Shown: piece by piece, positions 25,220-33,927 of the stretch
Position numbering within the stretch: position 1 is the stretch's first letter
Layout: every line of letters begins with the position of its first letter
NCBI RefSeq assembly: GCF_050157905.1
Contig: NZ_JBKIWZ010000003.1
Span: forward strand, 124,001 to 188,000
Direction of reading: 5' to 3'
DNA: 64,000 nt
DNA from: Pantoea sp050157905
GTDB lineage: Bacteria; Pseudomonadota; Gammaproteobacteria; Enterobacterales; Enterobacteriaceae
The notes under the pieces: generated by a model
Told to the model about the DNA's origin: nothing
The model's input: the letters and a program-made list of their open reading frames with translations, nothing else
The model's database searches: none
Program-made: the position numbers and the translations under genes

Positions 25220-26857
25220 ATGACACGATTTGTAATGAACAAAAAGGATGATCTCGTCGACAGCGCGTTAGACGGCATGATTTACGCCAGCCCATGGCAA
25301 AACCTGGTCCGGCTGCAGGTCGATCCGCACATTCGCATCGTGATGCGTCATGACTGGAAAAAGCAGCAGGTTGCCCTGATTTCCGGTGGCGGATCCGGAC
25401 ATGAACCCGCCCACGTCGGCTTCATTGGCAAAGGGATGCTGACGGCGGCCGTATGTGGTGATGTGTTTGCTTCGCCCAGCGTTGATGCAGTCTATAACGC
25501 CATCCTTCACCTTACCGGTGAGGCGGGATGTCTGCTGATTGTAAAAAATTATACTGGCGACAGGCTGAATTTCGGTCTGGCTGCTGAAAAAGCCCGCAAT
25601 GCGGGCTTCAGCGTCAACATTGTTATTGTGGGTGACGACGTAGCGTTGCCCGACAATCCTCAACCGCGCGGAGTCGCGGGAACGCTACTGGTACATAAAG
25701 TGGCAGGTTTTGTCGCGGAGCGCGGTGGCGATCTGGCCGCGGTCACAGAGGCGGCTGACGCTGCGAGCCGGGCCATTGCTACGATGGGCGTGGCGCTCTC
25801 CGGCTGTCATCTGCCGGATGAGGAGAGCAGTGAGCGCGTACCCGACGGCAGCGTTGAAATGGGGCTGGGGATCCATGGCGAGCCGGGCGTGGATGTTATG
25901 CAGACGCAGAACGCTCAGCAGCTCGTACAACATCTTCTGGAGAAGGTAATGCCGGATAACGATCAGCGATGTGCGCTGCTGGTTAACAATCTTGGTGGCA
26001 TGTCAGCACTGGAGATGAGCCTGGTGACGCGTGAGCTGATCGCCTCGCCGCTCAGCCAGCAGTGCGATTATCTGATTGGTCCGGCCCCACTGATGACCGC
26101 GCTGGATATGAAAGGCTTTTCCGTTACCTGTCTGACGCTGAACCCGCTCCTTGAAGAGGCGATCTGTGCGCCAGTTGAAGTCACCGGCTGGGTTGATGCG
26201 GTGAAGATCGTCCCGCTTGCGCCTGTTGTGGTCACCCGTGAGGCCAGTGCGCAGCCCGCGCAACCCTCCGATAACCCGCAGGTTGCGGCAATGGTTAATG
26301 CTATCTGCGATACCCTGATTGCCAGCGAAGGCGAGCTGAACAGACTGGATGCTCAGGTCGGTGATGGCGACACAGGGTCCACTTTTGCGGTCGGCGCGCG
26401 CCAGTTACAGCGCGAATGCGCAGATCGTCAACTGCCATTAAATGCCTTATCTGATTTGCTGGCGGTTACCGGTGAACGCCTGGCAACCGTGATGGGGGGG
26501 TCCAGCGGCGTGCTGATGGCGATCTTTTTCACCGCTGCGGCTCAGCAGCTGGCCGGCGGGGACACGCTGCCGGTAGCGTTGCAGCACGGCCTGGATAAGA
26601 TGAAGCAGTATGGTGGCGCCCGACCGGGTGATCGCACGATGATCGATGCGCTGCAACCGGCTATTGAGGCGCTGGTGGCGGGTCAGTCACTGGCGGCAGC
26701 GGCAGACGCTGCACAGCAGGGCAGTGACGCCACCGCCGGAATGGGTAAAGCCAATGCGGGGCGATCTTCTTACCTCAACAGTGCAAATCTTCACGGCGTG
26801 CCGGATCCGGGCGCGGTCGCCGTTGCCCGGGTCTTTGCGGCATTAGCGCAGCTCTGA
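25220..26857 (+). CDS. ATP-dependent dihydroxyacetone kinase (DhaK-DhaL fusion)
   Basis: The 545-residue enzyme phosphorylates dihydroxyacetone with ATP. Residues 1 to about 335 form the DhaK domain, with SGGGSGHEPAHVGFIGKGML and His219 in GLGIHGEPG, which binds the substrate covalently as a hemiaminal. Residues about 350-545 form the ATP-binding DhaL domain, with DAQVGDGDTGSTFAVGARQL and MGGSSGVLMAIFF. This is the single-chain, Citrobacter DhaK-like form, not the PTS-dependent form. The start follows GAGGAA. It is monocistronic. Confidence 0.94.
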   Translation: MTRFVMNKKDDLVDSALDGMIYASPWQNLVRLQVDPHIRIVMRHDWKKQQVALISGGGSGHEPAHVGFIGKGMLTAAVCGDVFASPSVDAVYNAILHLTGEAGCLLIVKNYTGDRLNFGLAAEKARNAGFSVNIVIVGDDVALPDNPQPRGVAGTLLVHKVAGFVAERGGDLAAVTEAADAASRAIATMGVALSGCHLPDEESSERVPDGSVEMGLGIHGEPGVDVMQTQNAQQLVQHLLEKVMPDNDQRCALLVNNLGGMSALEMSLVTRELIASPLSQQCDYLIGPAPLMTALDMKGFSVTCLTLNPLLEEAICAPVEVTGWVDAVKIVPLAPVVVTREASAQPAQPSDNPQVAAMVNAICDTLIASEGELNRLDAQVGDGDTGSTFAVGARQLQRECADRQLPLNALSDLLAVTGERLATVMGGSSGVLMAIFFTAAAQQLAGGDTLPVALQHGLDKMKQYGGARPGDRTMIDALQPAIEALVAGQSLAAAADAAQQGSDATAGMGKANAGRSSYLNSANLHGVPDPGAVAVARVFAALAQL

Positions 26858-27154
26858 CTGTCAGGCACATCAGGACAGGGAACGCCCGGATCAGCCGTCC
26901 TGCAACAGGCTGATGCCACCCGTTTCCCTGACTGATTCAGCCTGAGCGGCGGTGTTTCCCGGCACCCGGCGTTTATCCGCCGCTTAGCGCGGCTTCCTGC
27001 AGCGGGTTGATCGGCTGAGCACGACAGCGATCACGTTTCCTCATCAGGAAACAGCGGGGCGCCGGGGCAACAGCGCGAAAGCCGTTATAGTAAGCAGGCT
27101 GCGACGCAATCCCACGGACATGCCTGTCCGCGTTAATCTGAGAAGGAGTGGCTG
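26858..27154. other. intergenic region before the YbhB-like gene
   Basis: No gene is seen. A small perfect inverted repeat, GTTTCCT/AGGAAAC with loop CATC, lies at 27035-27052, and a possible -10 (TATAGT) at 27087-27092. Confidence 0.35.
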
Positions 27155-27703
27155 GTGAAAAAATTACTCTGCGCGACGATGCTGGCCGTGTTGCCCGTGA
27201 CCACACTGGCGGCGTCGGTATTTACGCTGCAATCGAAAGACTTCAGTGATAATGCACTACTGGATAAGAAGTTTGCCGGTGCCAATAAAAACAATCCTTC
27301 CTGTACCGGCGAGAACGTTTCACCGGAACTCAACTGGTCTGCCATTCCCTCTGGCACGCGAAGCCTGGCGCTGCTGATGACCGACCCGGTCGGAGCGAAA
27401 GGGCTGGGTGTCACGCATCTGGTAGCTTACAACATCCCTGCCAGCCGCGCGTCGTTTGCCCAGGGTGCGCTGACGCAGGGCACAGGCTATACCGGTGGCA
27501 AAAACAGCCCTGGCACGCTGCACTACTATGGGCCCTGTCCTCCGGCAGGCAGTGGTCTGCATCATTATAACTTCGTCCTGATTGCCACCGATCTGCCTGT
27601 GGGTCAGCTGAAAGCGGGCTTAACTCAGACAGAGCTGATCTCACAGCTTAAAGGCCACGCACTGGGTGCGGCCAGCACGGTCGGCCGTTTCAGTAACGAA
27701 TAG
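27155..27703 (+). CDS. YbhB/YbcL-family (Raf-kinase-inhibitor-like) exported protein
   Basis: A GTG start at 27155 follows AAGGAG. The 182-residue product has a cleavable signal peptide (KKLLCATMLAVLPVTTLAA). The body carries CTGENVSPELNWSAIPSGTR, a DPVG-type ligand-site motif, and PPAGSGLHHYNFVLIATDLP, all typical of the phosphatidylethanolamine-binding protein fold. It is a periplasmic protein, probably ligand-binding; the role is unknown in most bacteria. Confidence 0.88.
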   Translation: MKKLLCATMLAVLPVTTLAASVFTLQSKDFSDNALLDKKFAGANKNNPSCTGENVSPELNWSAIPSGTRSLALLMTDPVGAKGLGVTHLVAYNIPASRASFAQGALTQGTGYTGGKNSPGTLHYYGPCPPAGSGLHHYNFVLIATDLPVGQLKAGLTQTELISQLKGHALGAASTVGRFSNE

Positions 27704-27837
27704 CAACGTCCCCGCAGAGGCCACCGCCCGCCTCTGCGTATCGCCGACGCGGGTCTGGCATAACGCTGTATGGCAATCGGGCAAAAGTGGTGCGTTTCCG
27801 GCAGGTAAATGCGATTACGTTGCCGGGCGGATAACTG

Positions 27838-27866
27838 ATAAAAAAACACCCTGCTAAGCAGGGTGT
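27838..27866 (-). terminator. intrinsic terminator after proP
   Basis: On the - strand ACACCCTG and CAGGGTGT form an 8-bp stem with loop CTTAG, followed directly by a run of seven T residues. It lies 9 bases past the proP stop codon. Confidence 0.85.
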
Positions 27867-27874
27867 CGGGAGCG

Positions 27875-29341
27875 TTATTTTGCTGGTGTGGTGGCCGGCT
27901 TGTTGCGTTTGCGCAGCTTGTCGATCAGACGATGCGCCTCCGCTTTGGTTGCCACCGCCGGGGATGATCCGGTCAGTGGCTGGCGGGCCGTCTCACGCAC
28001 CGTGAGGATGGTCAGCAGACCGATAATACCTGCACCCATCATATAGTAGGCCGGCATCATGGTATTTTTGGTGGTATCCACCAGCCAGGCGGTAACCAGT
28101 GGTGTTGTTCCGCCAAACAGTGATACTGAGAGGTTAAAGCCGATCGCCAGGGCGCTGTAACGAATGTCGGTGGTAAACAGCGCAGGCAGCGTCGATGGCA
28201 TGGTGCCGCTGAAGCAGGTGTGCAGCACGCCCAGGATCAGAAGCCCCCCAAAGACCGCCCACATATTACCGGATCCGATCAGCATAAAGCTCGGGATAGC
28301 CAGCAGGATCAGACCGACAGCACCGAAACCGATGACCGGACGACGGCCTATGCGGTCGGTCCAGCGACCCCAGAGCAGCGTCAGCGGCATCATCACGAAC
28401 ATGGCGACCATGACCAATAGCAGACCGCTCAGCTCAGGCAGGCCCAGCACACCGGTCAGGTAGCTCGGCATGTAGGAGGTGAGCATATAGTTGGAGACGT
28501 TAAACAGCAGCACCAGCCCAATACATTTCAGCATGGGTGCACGGTATTTGCTCAGCATCTGCATCAGCGTCAGACGCGGTTTGCTCTGCTCCAGCGCCTC
28601 CTGCTTTTCCATGTGCTGCTGGAAAGCCGGGGTCTCTTCCAGCTTCAGTCGCACATAGAGACCGAACAGGCCCAGCGGCGCGGCGATAAAGAACGGCACG
28701 CGCCAGCCCCAGGACATCATCGCTTCGTTCGACATCAGGGTCGTCATGACCGTTACCAGACTGGCACCCAGCAGGTAGCCGCCAATGGTGCCAAACTCCA
28801 GGAAGCTGCCCATGAAGCCACGGCGCTTGTCGGTGGAGTACTCCGCGATAAAGGTCGCTGCGCCGCCATATTCACCGCCGGTGGAGAAGCCCTGAACCAG
28901 ACGCGCTACCAGCAGCAGAATCGGTGCCATGATGCCAATCGACGAATAGGCCGGGATCAGCCCGATACAGAATGTCCCGATCGACATCATGATCATCGTC
29001 ATTGCCAGCACTTTCTGTCGGCCGATGCGATCCCCCAGCGGACCAAACACCAGTCCGCCAATCGGGCGCACCAGGAAAGCAGCCGCAAAGGTACCGAAAG
29101 TGGCGATCAGCTGCACCGCGTTATTGGCGTCGGGGAAAAAGACTTTGCCGATAATGACGGCGAGATAGCTGTAGACCCCGAAGTCGAACCATTCCATCGC
29201 ATTACCTAATGCCGCCGCGCCAACCGCACGCTTGAGCATGTCATTATCAATAACGGTAATGTCATCCACAGTCAGCTCTTTAGGCTTCCTGTTCCAGAAA
29301 TGTTTCTTAGGGTGTTCAGACGATGAGTTTCTGGTGTCCAT
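27875..29341 (-). CDS. proP: ProP-type proline/glycine-betaine:H+ symporter
   Basis: A 488-residue MFS symporter with 12 helices. RAVGAAALGNAMEWFDFGVY and RPIGGLVFGPLGDRIGRQKV are signature metabolite:H+ symporter sequences shared with E. coli ProP. The C-terminal tail (about 35 residues, basic, ending NKPATTPAK) is short and lacks a clear coiled coil of the E. coli ProP type, so osmotic tuning may differ. The start follows AGGAGAAT. The leader contains notable inverted repeats (29345-29428). Confidence 0.88.
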   Translation of the reverse strand: MDTRNSSSEHPKKHFWNRKPKELTVDDITVIDNDMLKRAVGAAALGNAMEWFDFGVYSYLAVIIGKVFFPDANNAVQLIATFGTFAAAFLVRPIGGLVFGPLGDRIGRQKVLAMTMIMMSIGTFCIGLIPAYSSIGIMAPILLLVARLVQGFSTGGEYGGAATFIAEYSTDKRRGFMGSFLEFGTIGGYLLGASLVTVMTTLMSNEAMMSWGWRVPFFIAAPLGLFGLYVRLKLEETPAFQQHMEKQEALEQSKPRLTLMQMLSKYRAPMLKCIGLVLLFNVSNYMLTSYMPSYLTGVLGLPELSGLLLVMVAMFVMMPLTLLWGRWTDRIGRRPVIGFGAVGLILLAIPSFMLIGSGNMWAVFGGLLILGVLHTCFSGTMPSTLPALFTTDIRYSALAIGFNLSVSLFGGTTPLVTAWLVDTTKNTMMPAYYMMGAGIIGLLTILTVRETARQPLTGSSPAVATKAEAHRLIDKLRKRNKPATTPAK

Positions 29342-29344
29342 ATT

Positions 29345-29428
29345 CTCCTCAGGTACTTCAGTGAAGGAGTCTTATAGCTTTCGCAGCCGAAAACAGTGTT
29401 CAGAAACAGTGGAAAAGAAAGCTATAAG
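29345..29428 (-). promoter_or_regulatory. structured leader of proP
   Basis: CTTATAGCTTTC (29371-29382) and GAAAGCTATAAG (29417-29428) are a perfect 12-bp inverted repeat with a 34-base spacer. Nearer the gene, the ribosome site AGGAG (- strand, 29349-29345) can pair with CTCCT (- strand, 29369-29365). The leader could hide the ribosome site in a hairpin, or the repeat could bind a regulator. Confidence 0.5.
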
Positions 29429-29811
29429 AAGCCGAAAATAGTTATGCAGCGGCAGTAACCGCAGCCGCTAAACCTTAGACTACGAATGTAATGTTTTGCA
29501 AGTTTTCAGCCGGAAAAACTACTTTTGCTGACAAAATCAGCAGGGTCTGCTTAGTCTTAATCACTTTGCTGCTGAAAAAACTGGCGGAAGAGGCGGGATT
29601 TTTTTGCGTTTCGGGAACACGCAGGAGTCTGATGTGACAACGTCACCATCGGCCGCGTCGCGACGCGGCCAGACAGAGTAATCTGCGGGTGACAGCGAAA
29701 GAGAGGGTGGGATATATCCATTCGCCGCATATCCATAGCAGGATTAGTTGGTAGTTAACGCATAACTGAAATGGCAATGTAATCCCATTCCATGCCAGCA
29801 GAGTGTTAATC
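29429..29811. other. AT-rich divergent region between proP and the oxygenase gene
   Basis: No gene is seen. It should contain the promoters of proP and of the oxygenase-ABC operon. I could not fix a -35/-10 pair with confidence. Confidence 0.4.
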
Positions 29812-30831
29812 ATGAGCACATTAACTCCGGCCGCATTGCCGGTCATCGATTTCGCCTTATTGTCGGGAAGTCAGCCGCAGAAACAGCAGGTTCTGGAAAC
29901 ATTAGGCCAGGCCGCGCGTGATGTCGGTTTCTTCTATCTGATTAATCACGGCGTTGACCGCCAGCTATCCGATGCGGTGCAGCAGGTTTCGCGGCAGTTC
30001 TTTGCCCTGCCACAGGCGGATAAAGACGCTGTGGCGATGGCGAACTCCCCGCATTTTCGCGGCTACAACCTGGCGGGCGTGGAAATCACCCGCAGCCAGC
30101 CCGACTTTCGCGAGCAGTTTGATATCGGCGCCGAGCGCGAAGCCCTGCCGGTAACCGCTGATTCACCCGCCTGGCAACGGATGCAGGGGCCGAACCAGTG
30201 GCCGCAAGCGTTGCCGGCACTGCAGAGCGTTGTGACACGCTGGCAGGCGCAGATGACCGCGGTGGCGCTGGAGCTGCTGCGCGCGTTTGCCGACGCGCTG
30301 GATCTGCCGCGCAACGCCTTTGATAACCTCTACGGCGACTATCCCAACGAACATATCAAGCTGATCCGCTATCCGGGCCGCACCGAGGGCGAATCGCGCC
30401 AGGGGGTCGGCGCGCATAAAGATTCAGGCTTCCTGACGATGTTACTGCAGGATGACCAGCCGGGTTTACAGGTTGAGGTGACGCCGGATCGCTGGGTCGA
30501 TGCGTCACCGCGTCCCGGCGCGTTTGTGGTCAACATTGGCGAGCTGCTGGAGCTGGCGACCAACGGCTATCTGCGTGCCACCGTGCATCGCGTGGTATCG
30601 CCACAGCAGAACAGCGAGCGCTTATCCATCGCCTTCTTCCTGGGCGCCCAGCTCGACACCGTGGTGCCAATCTATCAGCTTCCGCCGCAGCTGGCGGCCC
30701 TGGCGCAGGGCCCGACCAGCGATCCGCTTAATCCGCTGCTGCGCGAAGTGGGCTGGAACTACCTTAAAGGCCGTCTGCGTTCGCATCCCGACGTCGCCCG
30801 ACGCTTTTATGCTGAACACCACACGCACTAA
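29812..30831 (+). CDS. isopenicillin-N-synthase-family 2OG-Fe(II) oxygenase
   Basis: A 339-residue non-haem iron oxygenase. The N-terminal cap is typical: LPVIDFALLSGS, then DVGFFYLINHGVD. The iron ligands are His202 and Asp204 in VGAHKDSGFLT and His259 in ATVHRVVSP. The R-x-S co-substrate motif is in SERLSIAFF. The gene leads an operon with a MetQNI-type ABC importer, so its substrate is probably what the importer brings in, perhaps a sulfur compound or modified amino acid. This is inference from context. Confidence 0.88.
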   Translation: MSTLTPAALPVIDFALLSGSQPQKQQVLETLGQAARDVGFFYLINHGVDRQLSDAVQQVSRQFFALPQADKDAVAMANSPHFRGYNLAGVEITRSQPDFREQFDIGAEREALPVTADSPAWQRMQGPNQWPQALPALQSVVTRWQAQMTAVALELLRAFADALDLPRNAFDNLYGDYPNEHIKLIRYPGRTEGESRQGVGAHKDSGFLTMLLQDDQPGLQVEVTPDRWVDASPRPGAFVVNIGELLELATNGYLRATVHRVVSPQQNSERLSIAFFLGAQLDTVVPIYQLPPQLAALAQGPTSDPLNPLLREVGWNYLKGRLRSHPDVARRFYAEHHTH

Positions 30832-30858
30832 CCTGCTTCCCATAACGATAAGAGATAA

Positions 30859-31665
30859 ATGATGATGAAAAAGCCCTTACTGGTTCTGGCTGGTCTTTCA
30901 CTGCTGATTGCACAGAATTTACAGGCCGCTCCGCTGCGCGTCGCCGCCGACCCGCTGCCGCACGCGGAGATCCTGGAGTATGTCAAAACCCTGGACCCGA
31001 AACTGGATATAAAGATTGTCGAGCTGAGCAATGGCGTGAACGCCAATGAACTGCTGGCCGCCGGTGATGTGGATGCCAATTACTTCCAGCATCTGCCTTA
31101 CCTGAAAGATCAGGAAAAGGCGCTGGGCAAAACCTTTGCCGTGGTGGCCAGCGTTCACATCGAACCGCTGGGCATCTATTCGCACAAGGTGAAATCGCTG
31201 GCAGCACTGCCTGAAGGGGCGAGCATCGCCGTTCCGAATAACACCACTAACCTGAGCCGCGCGCTCTGGCTGCTGCAGGATAAAGGGGTGATTAAGCTCA
31301 ACGCCAAAGGCGAGGCGGGTTCGACGCTGGTCACGCCGAAAGATATCAGCGACAACCCGAAAAAGGTGAAGATCGTTGAGATCGAGTCTCCCCAGATACC
31401 CCGTTCGCTGGATGATGTGGATGCCGCCATCATCAACGGCAACTACGCGCTGGAGGCAGGGCTGAACCCGGCCAAAGATGCGCTGGGGCTGGAATCCGCG
31501 GCCCATAATCCTTACGCCAACCTGCTGGTGACCACGCCGGCGCTGGAGAAAGATCCGCGTGTGGTTCAGCTGGCAAACGATCTGCGTTCGCCGCAGGTGG
31601 CGGCGTTTATCCGCAAAACCTACCAGGGCTCTGTGATCCCGGTTACGGACCCGCAGCATGATTAA
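30859..31665 (+). CDS. MetQ/NlpA-family substrate-binding protein
   Basis: A 268-residue periplasmic binding protein with an ordinary signal peptide (LLVLAGLSLLIAQNLQA) and no lipobox, unlike E. coli MetQ. LRVAADPLPHAEILEYVK and LAAGDVDANYFQHLPYLKDQ are family hallmarks, as is VDAAIINGNYALEAGL. It lies 27 bases after the oxygenase and overlaps the ATPase gene by 8 bases. The ligand may be methionine-like but is not settled by sequence. Confidence 0.9.
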   Translation: MMMKKPLLVLAGLSLLIAQNLQAAPLRVAADPLPHAEILEYVKTLDPKLDIKIVELSNGVNANELLAAGDVDANYFQHLPYLKDQEKALGKTFAVVASVHIEPLGIYSHKVKSLAALPEGASIAVPNNTTNLSRALWLLQDKGVIKLNAKGEAGSTLVTPKDISDNPKKVKIVEIESPQIPRSLDDVDAAIINGNYALEAGLNPAKDALGLESAAHNPYANLLVTTPALEKDPRVVQLANDLRSPQVAAFIRKTYQGSVIPVTDPQHD

Positions 31666-32446
31666 CATCCGTCATCTGCATAAACAGTATGCTGGCGCGC
31701 CTGCGCCAGCCCTGGACGACATCTCGCTGACCATCGAAGAGGGCACCATCTTCGGGATTCTGGGCCGGAGCGGCGCGGGCAAAAGTACCTTGCTGCGCTG
31801 CCTGAACCGGCTGGAGCAACCCTCTTCGGGCCGGATCGAGATTGACGGGCAGGATCTTGCGGCGATGAACCTGGCACAGCTGCGTCAGCAGCGGCAGCAG
31901 ATGGGCATGATCTTTCAGCACTTCAACCTGCTCCATTCCCGTAACGTCCATGACAATATCGACCTGGCGCTGGAAATCGCCGGGGTACCAGCCAGGCAGC
32001 GTCGCGATCGGGTCGCCGCGTTACTGACAAGGGTGGGGCTGGATGATTTTGCGGCAGCCTGGCCGTCGCAGCTCTCCGGTGGACAGAAGCAGCGCGTCGG
32101 CATCGCCCGCGCGCTGGCTGCCCGTCCCCGCTATCTGCTGTGCGACGAGGCGACCAGCGCACTGGATCCTGAAACCACCACCGCGATTCTCGATCTGCTG
32201 GCCGATATTCAGCAGCAGCTCAACATTACGATTGTGATGATCACCCATGAGATGGCGGTGGTGAAGCGCATCTGTCACGGCGCAGCCTTGCTGGAGCATG
32301 GCCGGCTGGTGGAGAGCGGCAGCCTGAGCCAGATCATGGGCCGCCAGGAGGGACGCCTGCGCGCAATGCTGCTGAAGGATGGCGAAGCGGATCGGGCGTT
32401 TATCGAAAAATATCAGCGAGAGGCGATGACCCGATGCGTAGCATGA
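31658..32446 (+). CDS. MetN-type ABC transporter ATPase without NIL domain
   Basis: A 262-residue ATPase: Walker A GRSGAGKSTLLRCLNRLEQP, signature LSGGQKQRVGIARAL, and Walker B RYLLCDEATSALDP. MetN in E. coli has about 340 residues with a C-terminal NIL domain that senses methionine; that domain is missing here, so trans-inhibition by methionine is not expected. It overlaps the permease gene by 13 bases. Confidence 0.9.
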   Translation: MINIRHLHKQYAGAPAPALDDISLTIEEGTIFGILGRSGAGKSTLLRCLNRLEQPSSGRIEIDGQDLAAMNLAQLRQQRQQMGMIFQHFNLLHSRNVHDNIDLALEIAGVPARQRRDRVAALLTRVGLDDFAAAWPSQLSGGQKQRVGIARALAARPRYLLCDEATSALDPETTTAILDLLADIQQQLNITIVMITHEMAVVKRICHGAALLEHGRLVESGSLSQIMGRQEGRLRAMLLKDGEADRAFIEKYQREAMTRCVA

Positions 32447-33102
32447 GTCTTGATCGGTTCCAGGCACTGCTGCTCAACGCCACAGGCGAGACACTCTACA
32501 TGGTGCTGCTGGCGGCGCTGTTCACGGTCGCGATAGGGCTGCCGGTGGGTGTGCTGCTGTTTCTGACCCGGCCGCAGGGCCTGCTGCCTAATCGCGCGAT
32601 CGCGCTGCTGCTGAACACGCTGGTCAACACCGGTCGCGCCCTGCCGTTTGTGGTGCTACTGATCGCGCTGATCCCCTTTACCCGACTGCTGGTCGGCACC
32701 ACGCTGGGCAGTACCGCCGCGATCGTGCCGATTACGCTGGGCGCCTTTCCCTTTTTTGCCCGCATCGTCGAGAACGCGCTGGATGAAGTCGATCGTGGCC
32801 GCATAGAGGCGGTAGTGTCGATGGGCGGCACGCTGTGGCATATCGTCAGCCGCGTGCTGCTGCCGGAAGCGCTGCCCGCGCTGGTGGCAGGGATCACCCT
32901 GACAATCGTGATGCTGATTGGCTTCTCGGCGATGGCGGGTGTGGTCGGTGGCGGGGGACTGGGCGATCTGGCGATTCGCTACGGCTACCAGCGCTTCGAC
33001 AATCAGATCATGGCGGCCACCATCGTCGTGCTGCTGGCGCTGGTAATGCTGATCCAGAAACTTGGCGACTGGCTGGTCCGTTCGCTGGCTTATCGCCGCT
33101 GA
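32434..33102 (+). CDS. MetI-type ABC transporter permease
   Basis: A 222-residue inner-membrane protein with about five helices. The ATPase-contact loop is in EAVVSMGGTLWHIVSRVLLP, and the conserved end is GFSAMAGVVGGGGLGDLAIR. It completes the oxygenase-Q-N-I operon. Confidence 0.92.
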   Translation: MRSMSLDRFQALLLNATGETLYMVLLAALFTVAIGLPVGVLLFLTRPQGLLPNRAIALLLNTLVNTGRALPFVVLLIALIPFTRLLVGTTLGSTAAIVPITLGAFPFFARIVENALDEVDRGRIEAVVSMGGTLWHIVSRVLLPEALPALVAGITLTIVMLIGFSAMAGVVGGGGLGDLAIRYGYQRFDNQIMAATIVVLLALVMLIQKLGDWLVRSLAYRR

Positions 33103-33279
33103 CCGCCCCGTGATGCGGGCAGAGCCGCGACGTTTAATACAACGGCCGGAAGGTGATCCGCAAGGGGGCAAATCCGGCCGCTCCGCTTTTCCGCTGTCCT
33201 CGGTTGTATTCCCCCGCCATCCTTTAACAGCAGATGCGTTTTGCAGGATCAATAATCACCGCCACTTGCCAACCTACCA

Positions 33280-33303
33280 TTAGTAACTTACCTTTAGTAA
33301 CTT
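33280..33303 (+). promoter_or_regulatory. tandem repeat operator before the quinone-reductase gene
   Basis: TTAGTAACTT occurs at 33280-33289 and again at 33294-33303, 14 bases apart. TTGCCA (33266-33271) and TACCTT (33289-33294), 17 bases apart, could be -35 and -10 elements, which the repeats would cover. The TetR gene at the end of the operon is a likely binder. Confidence 0.45.
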
Positions 33304-33330
33304 GATGGTGAAGCAGGTAAGGTGACGACG

Positions 33331-33927
33331 ATGCAGGCATTACTGGTGACTTCTCATCCTCATCATGAGGCGCATACCCACCGCGTGGCGGACCAGCTGG
33401 CGCAGGGCATTATGGCAACCGGGCAGCATACCGTGGAACGCGCGGATCTGGCGGCAGAGGGGTTTGATCCCCGCTTTACGCCCGATGATTATCGTCGTTT
33501 CAGCGGCGAGGCCAGCGTGCCCGCCGATGTGCTGGCGGAGCAGCAGCGTCTCGATCGGGCGGATGCGCTGGTGCTGGTCTATCCCGTTTACTGGTGGTCT
33601 TTTCCGGCGCAGCTGAAAGGCTGGATTGATCGGGTCTTTATTCAGGGCTGGGCTTTCAGTGAACAGGAGGGCCGGTTCGTGAAACGCCTTGGGCACCTGC
33701 CGGTGCATCTGATCGCCATCGGCGCGGCGGACACGCGGACTTATCTGCGACGCGGCTATTTTGCCAGCATGCGAAATCAGATTGAGCAGGGCATCTTCGG
33801 CTACTGTGGCGCGCCGGTGGTAACCAGCGAACTGTTACTGACGGGCGATGAGGGGTATCCTGACACCCATTACCGCCTGGCCCGGCAACTGGGGCAGCGA
33901 ATTTTTAGCCTGCAGGAACCCCAATGA
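33331..33927 (+). CDS. NAD(P)H-dependent flavodoxin-fold oxidoreductase (NQO/MdaB-like)
   Basis: A 198-residue FMN/FAD flavodoxin-fold enzyme starting at 33331 after AAGGTG. QALLVTSHPHHEAHTHRVAD is the N-terminal phosphate loop. YPVYWWSFPAQLKGWIDRVF is the family's signature. It would reduce quinones by two electrons, avoiding semiquinones. It overlaps the TetR gene as ATGA, so regulator and enzyme are made together. Confidence 0.88.
   Translation: MQALLVTSHPHHEAHTHRVADQLAQGIMATGQHTVERADLAAEGFDPRFTPDDYRRFSGEASVPADVLAEQQRLDRADALVLVYPVYWWSFPAQLKGWIDRVFIQGWAFSEQEGRFVKRLGHLPVHLIAIGAADTRTYLRRGYFASMRNQIEQGIFGYCGAPVVTSELLLTGDEGYPDTHYRLARQLGQRIFSLQEPQ

Noticed and set aside
27035..27052. Hairpin GTTTCCT/AGGAAAC as a terminator
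   Set aside because: No T-run on either side and it is too far from the preceding gene's stop; kept only as a minor repeat.
28613..29209. 198-codon + strand frame inside proP
   Set aside because: It is an antisense shadow of a clear MFS gene; composition is His/Arg/Gln-rich as expected of a shadow frame.
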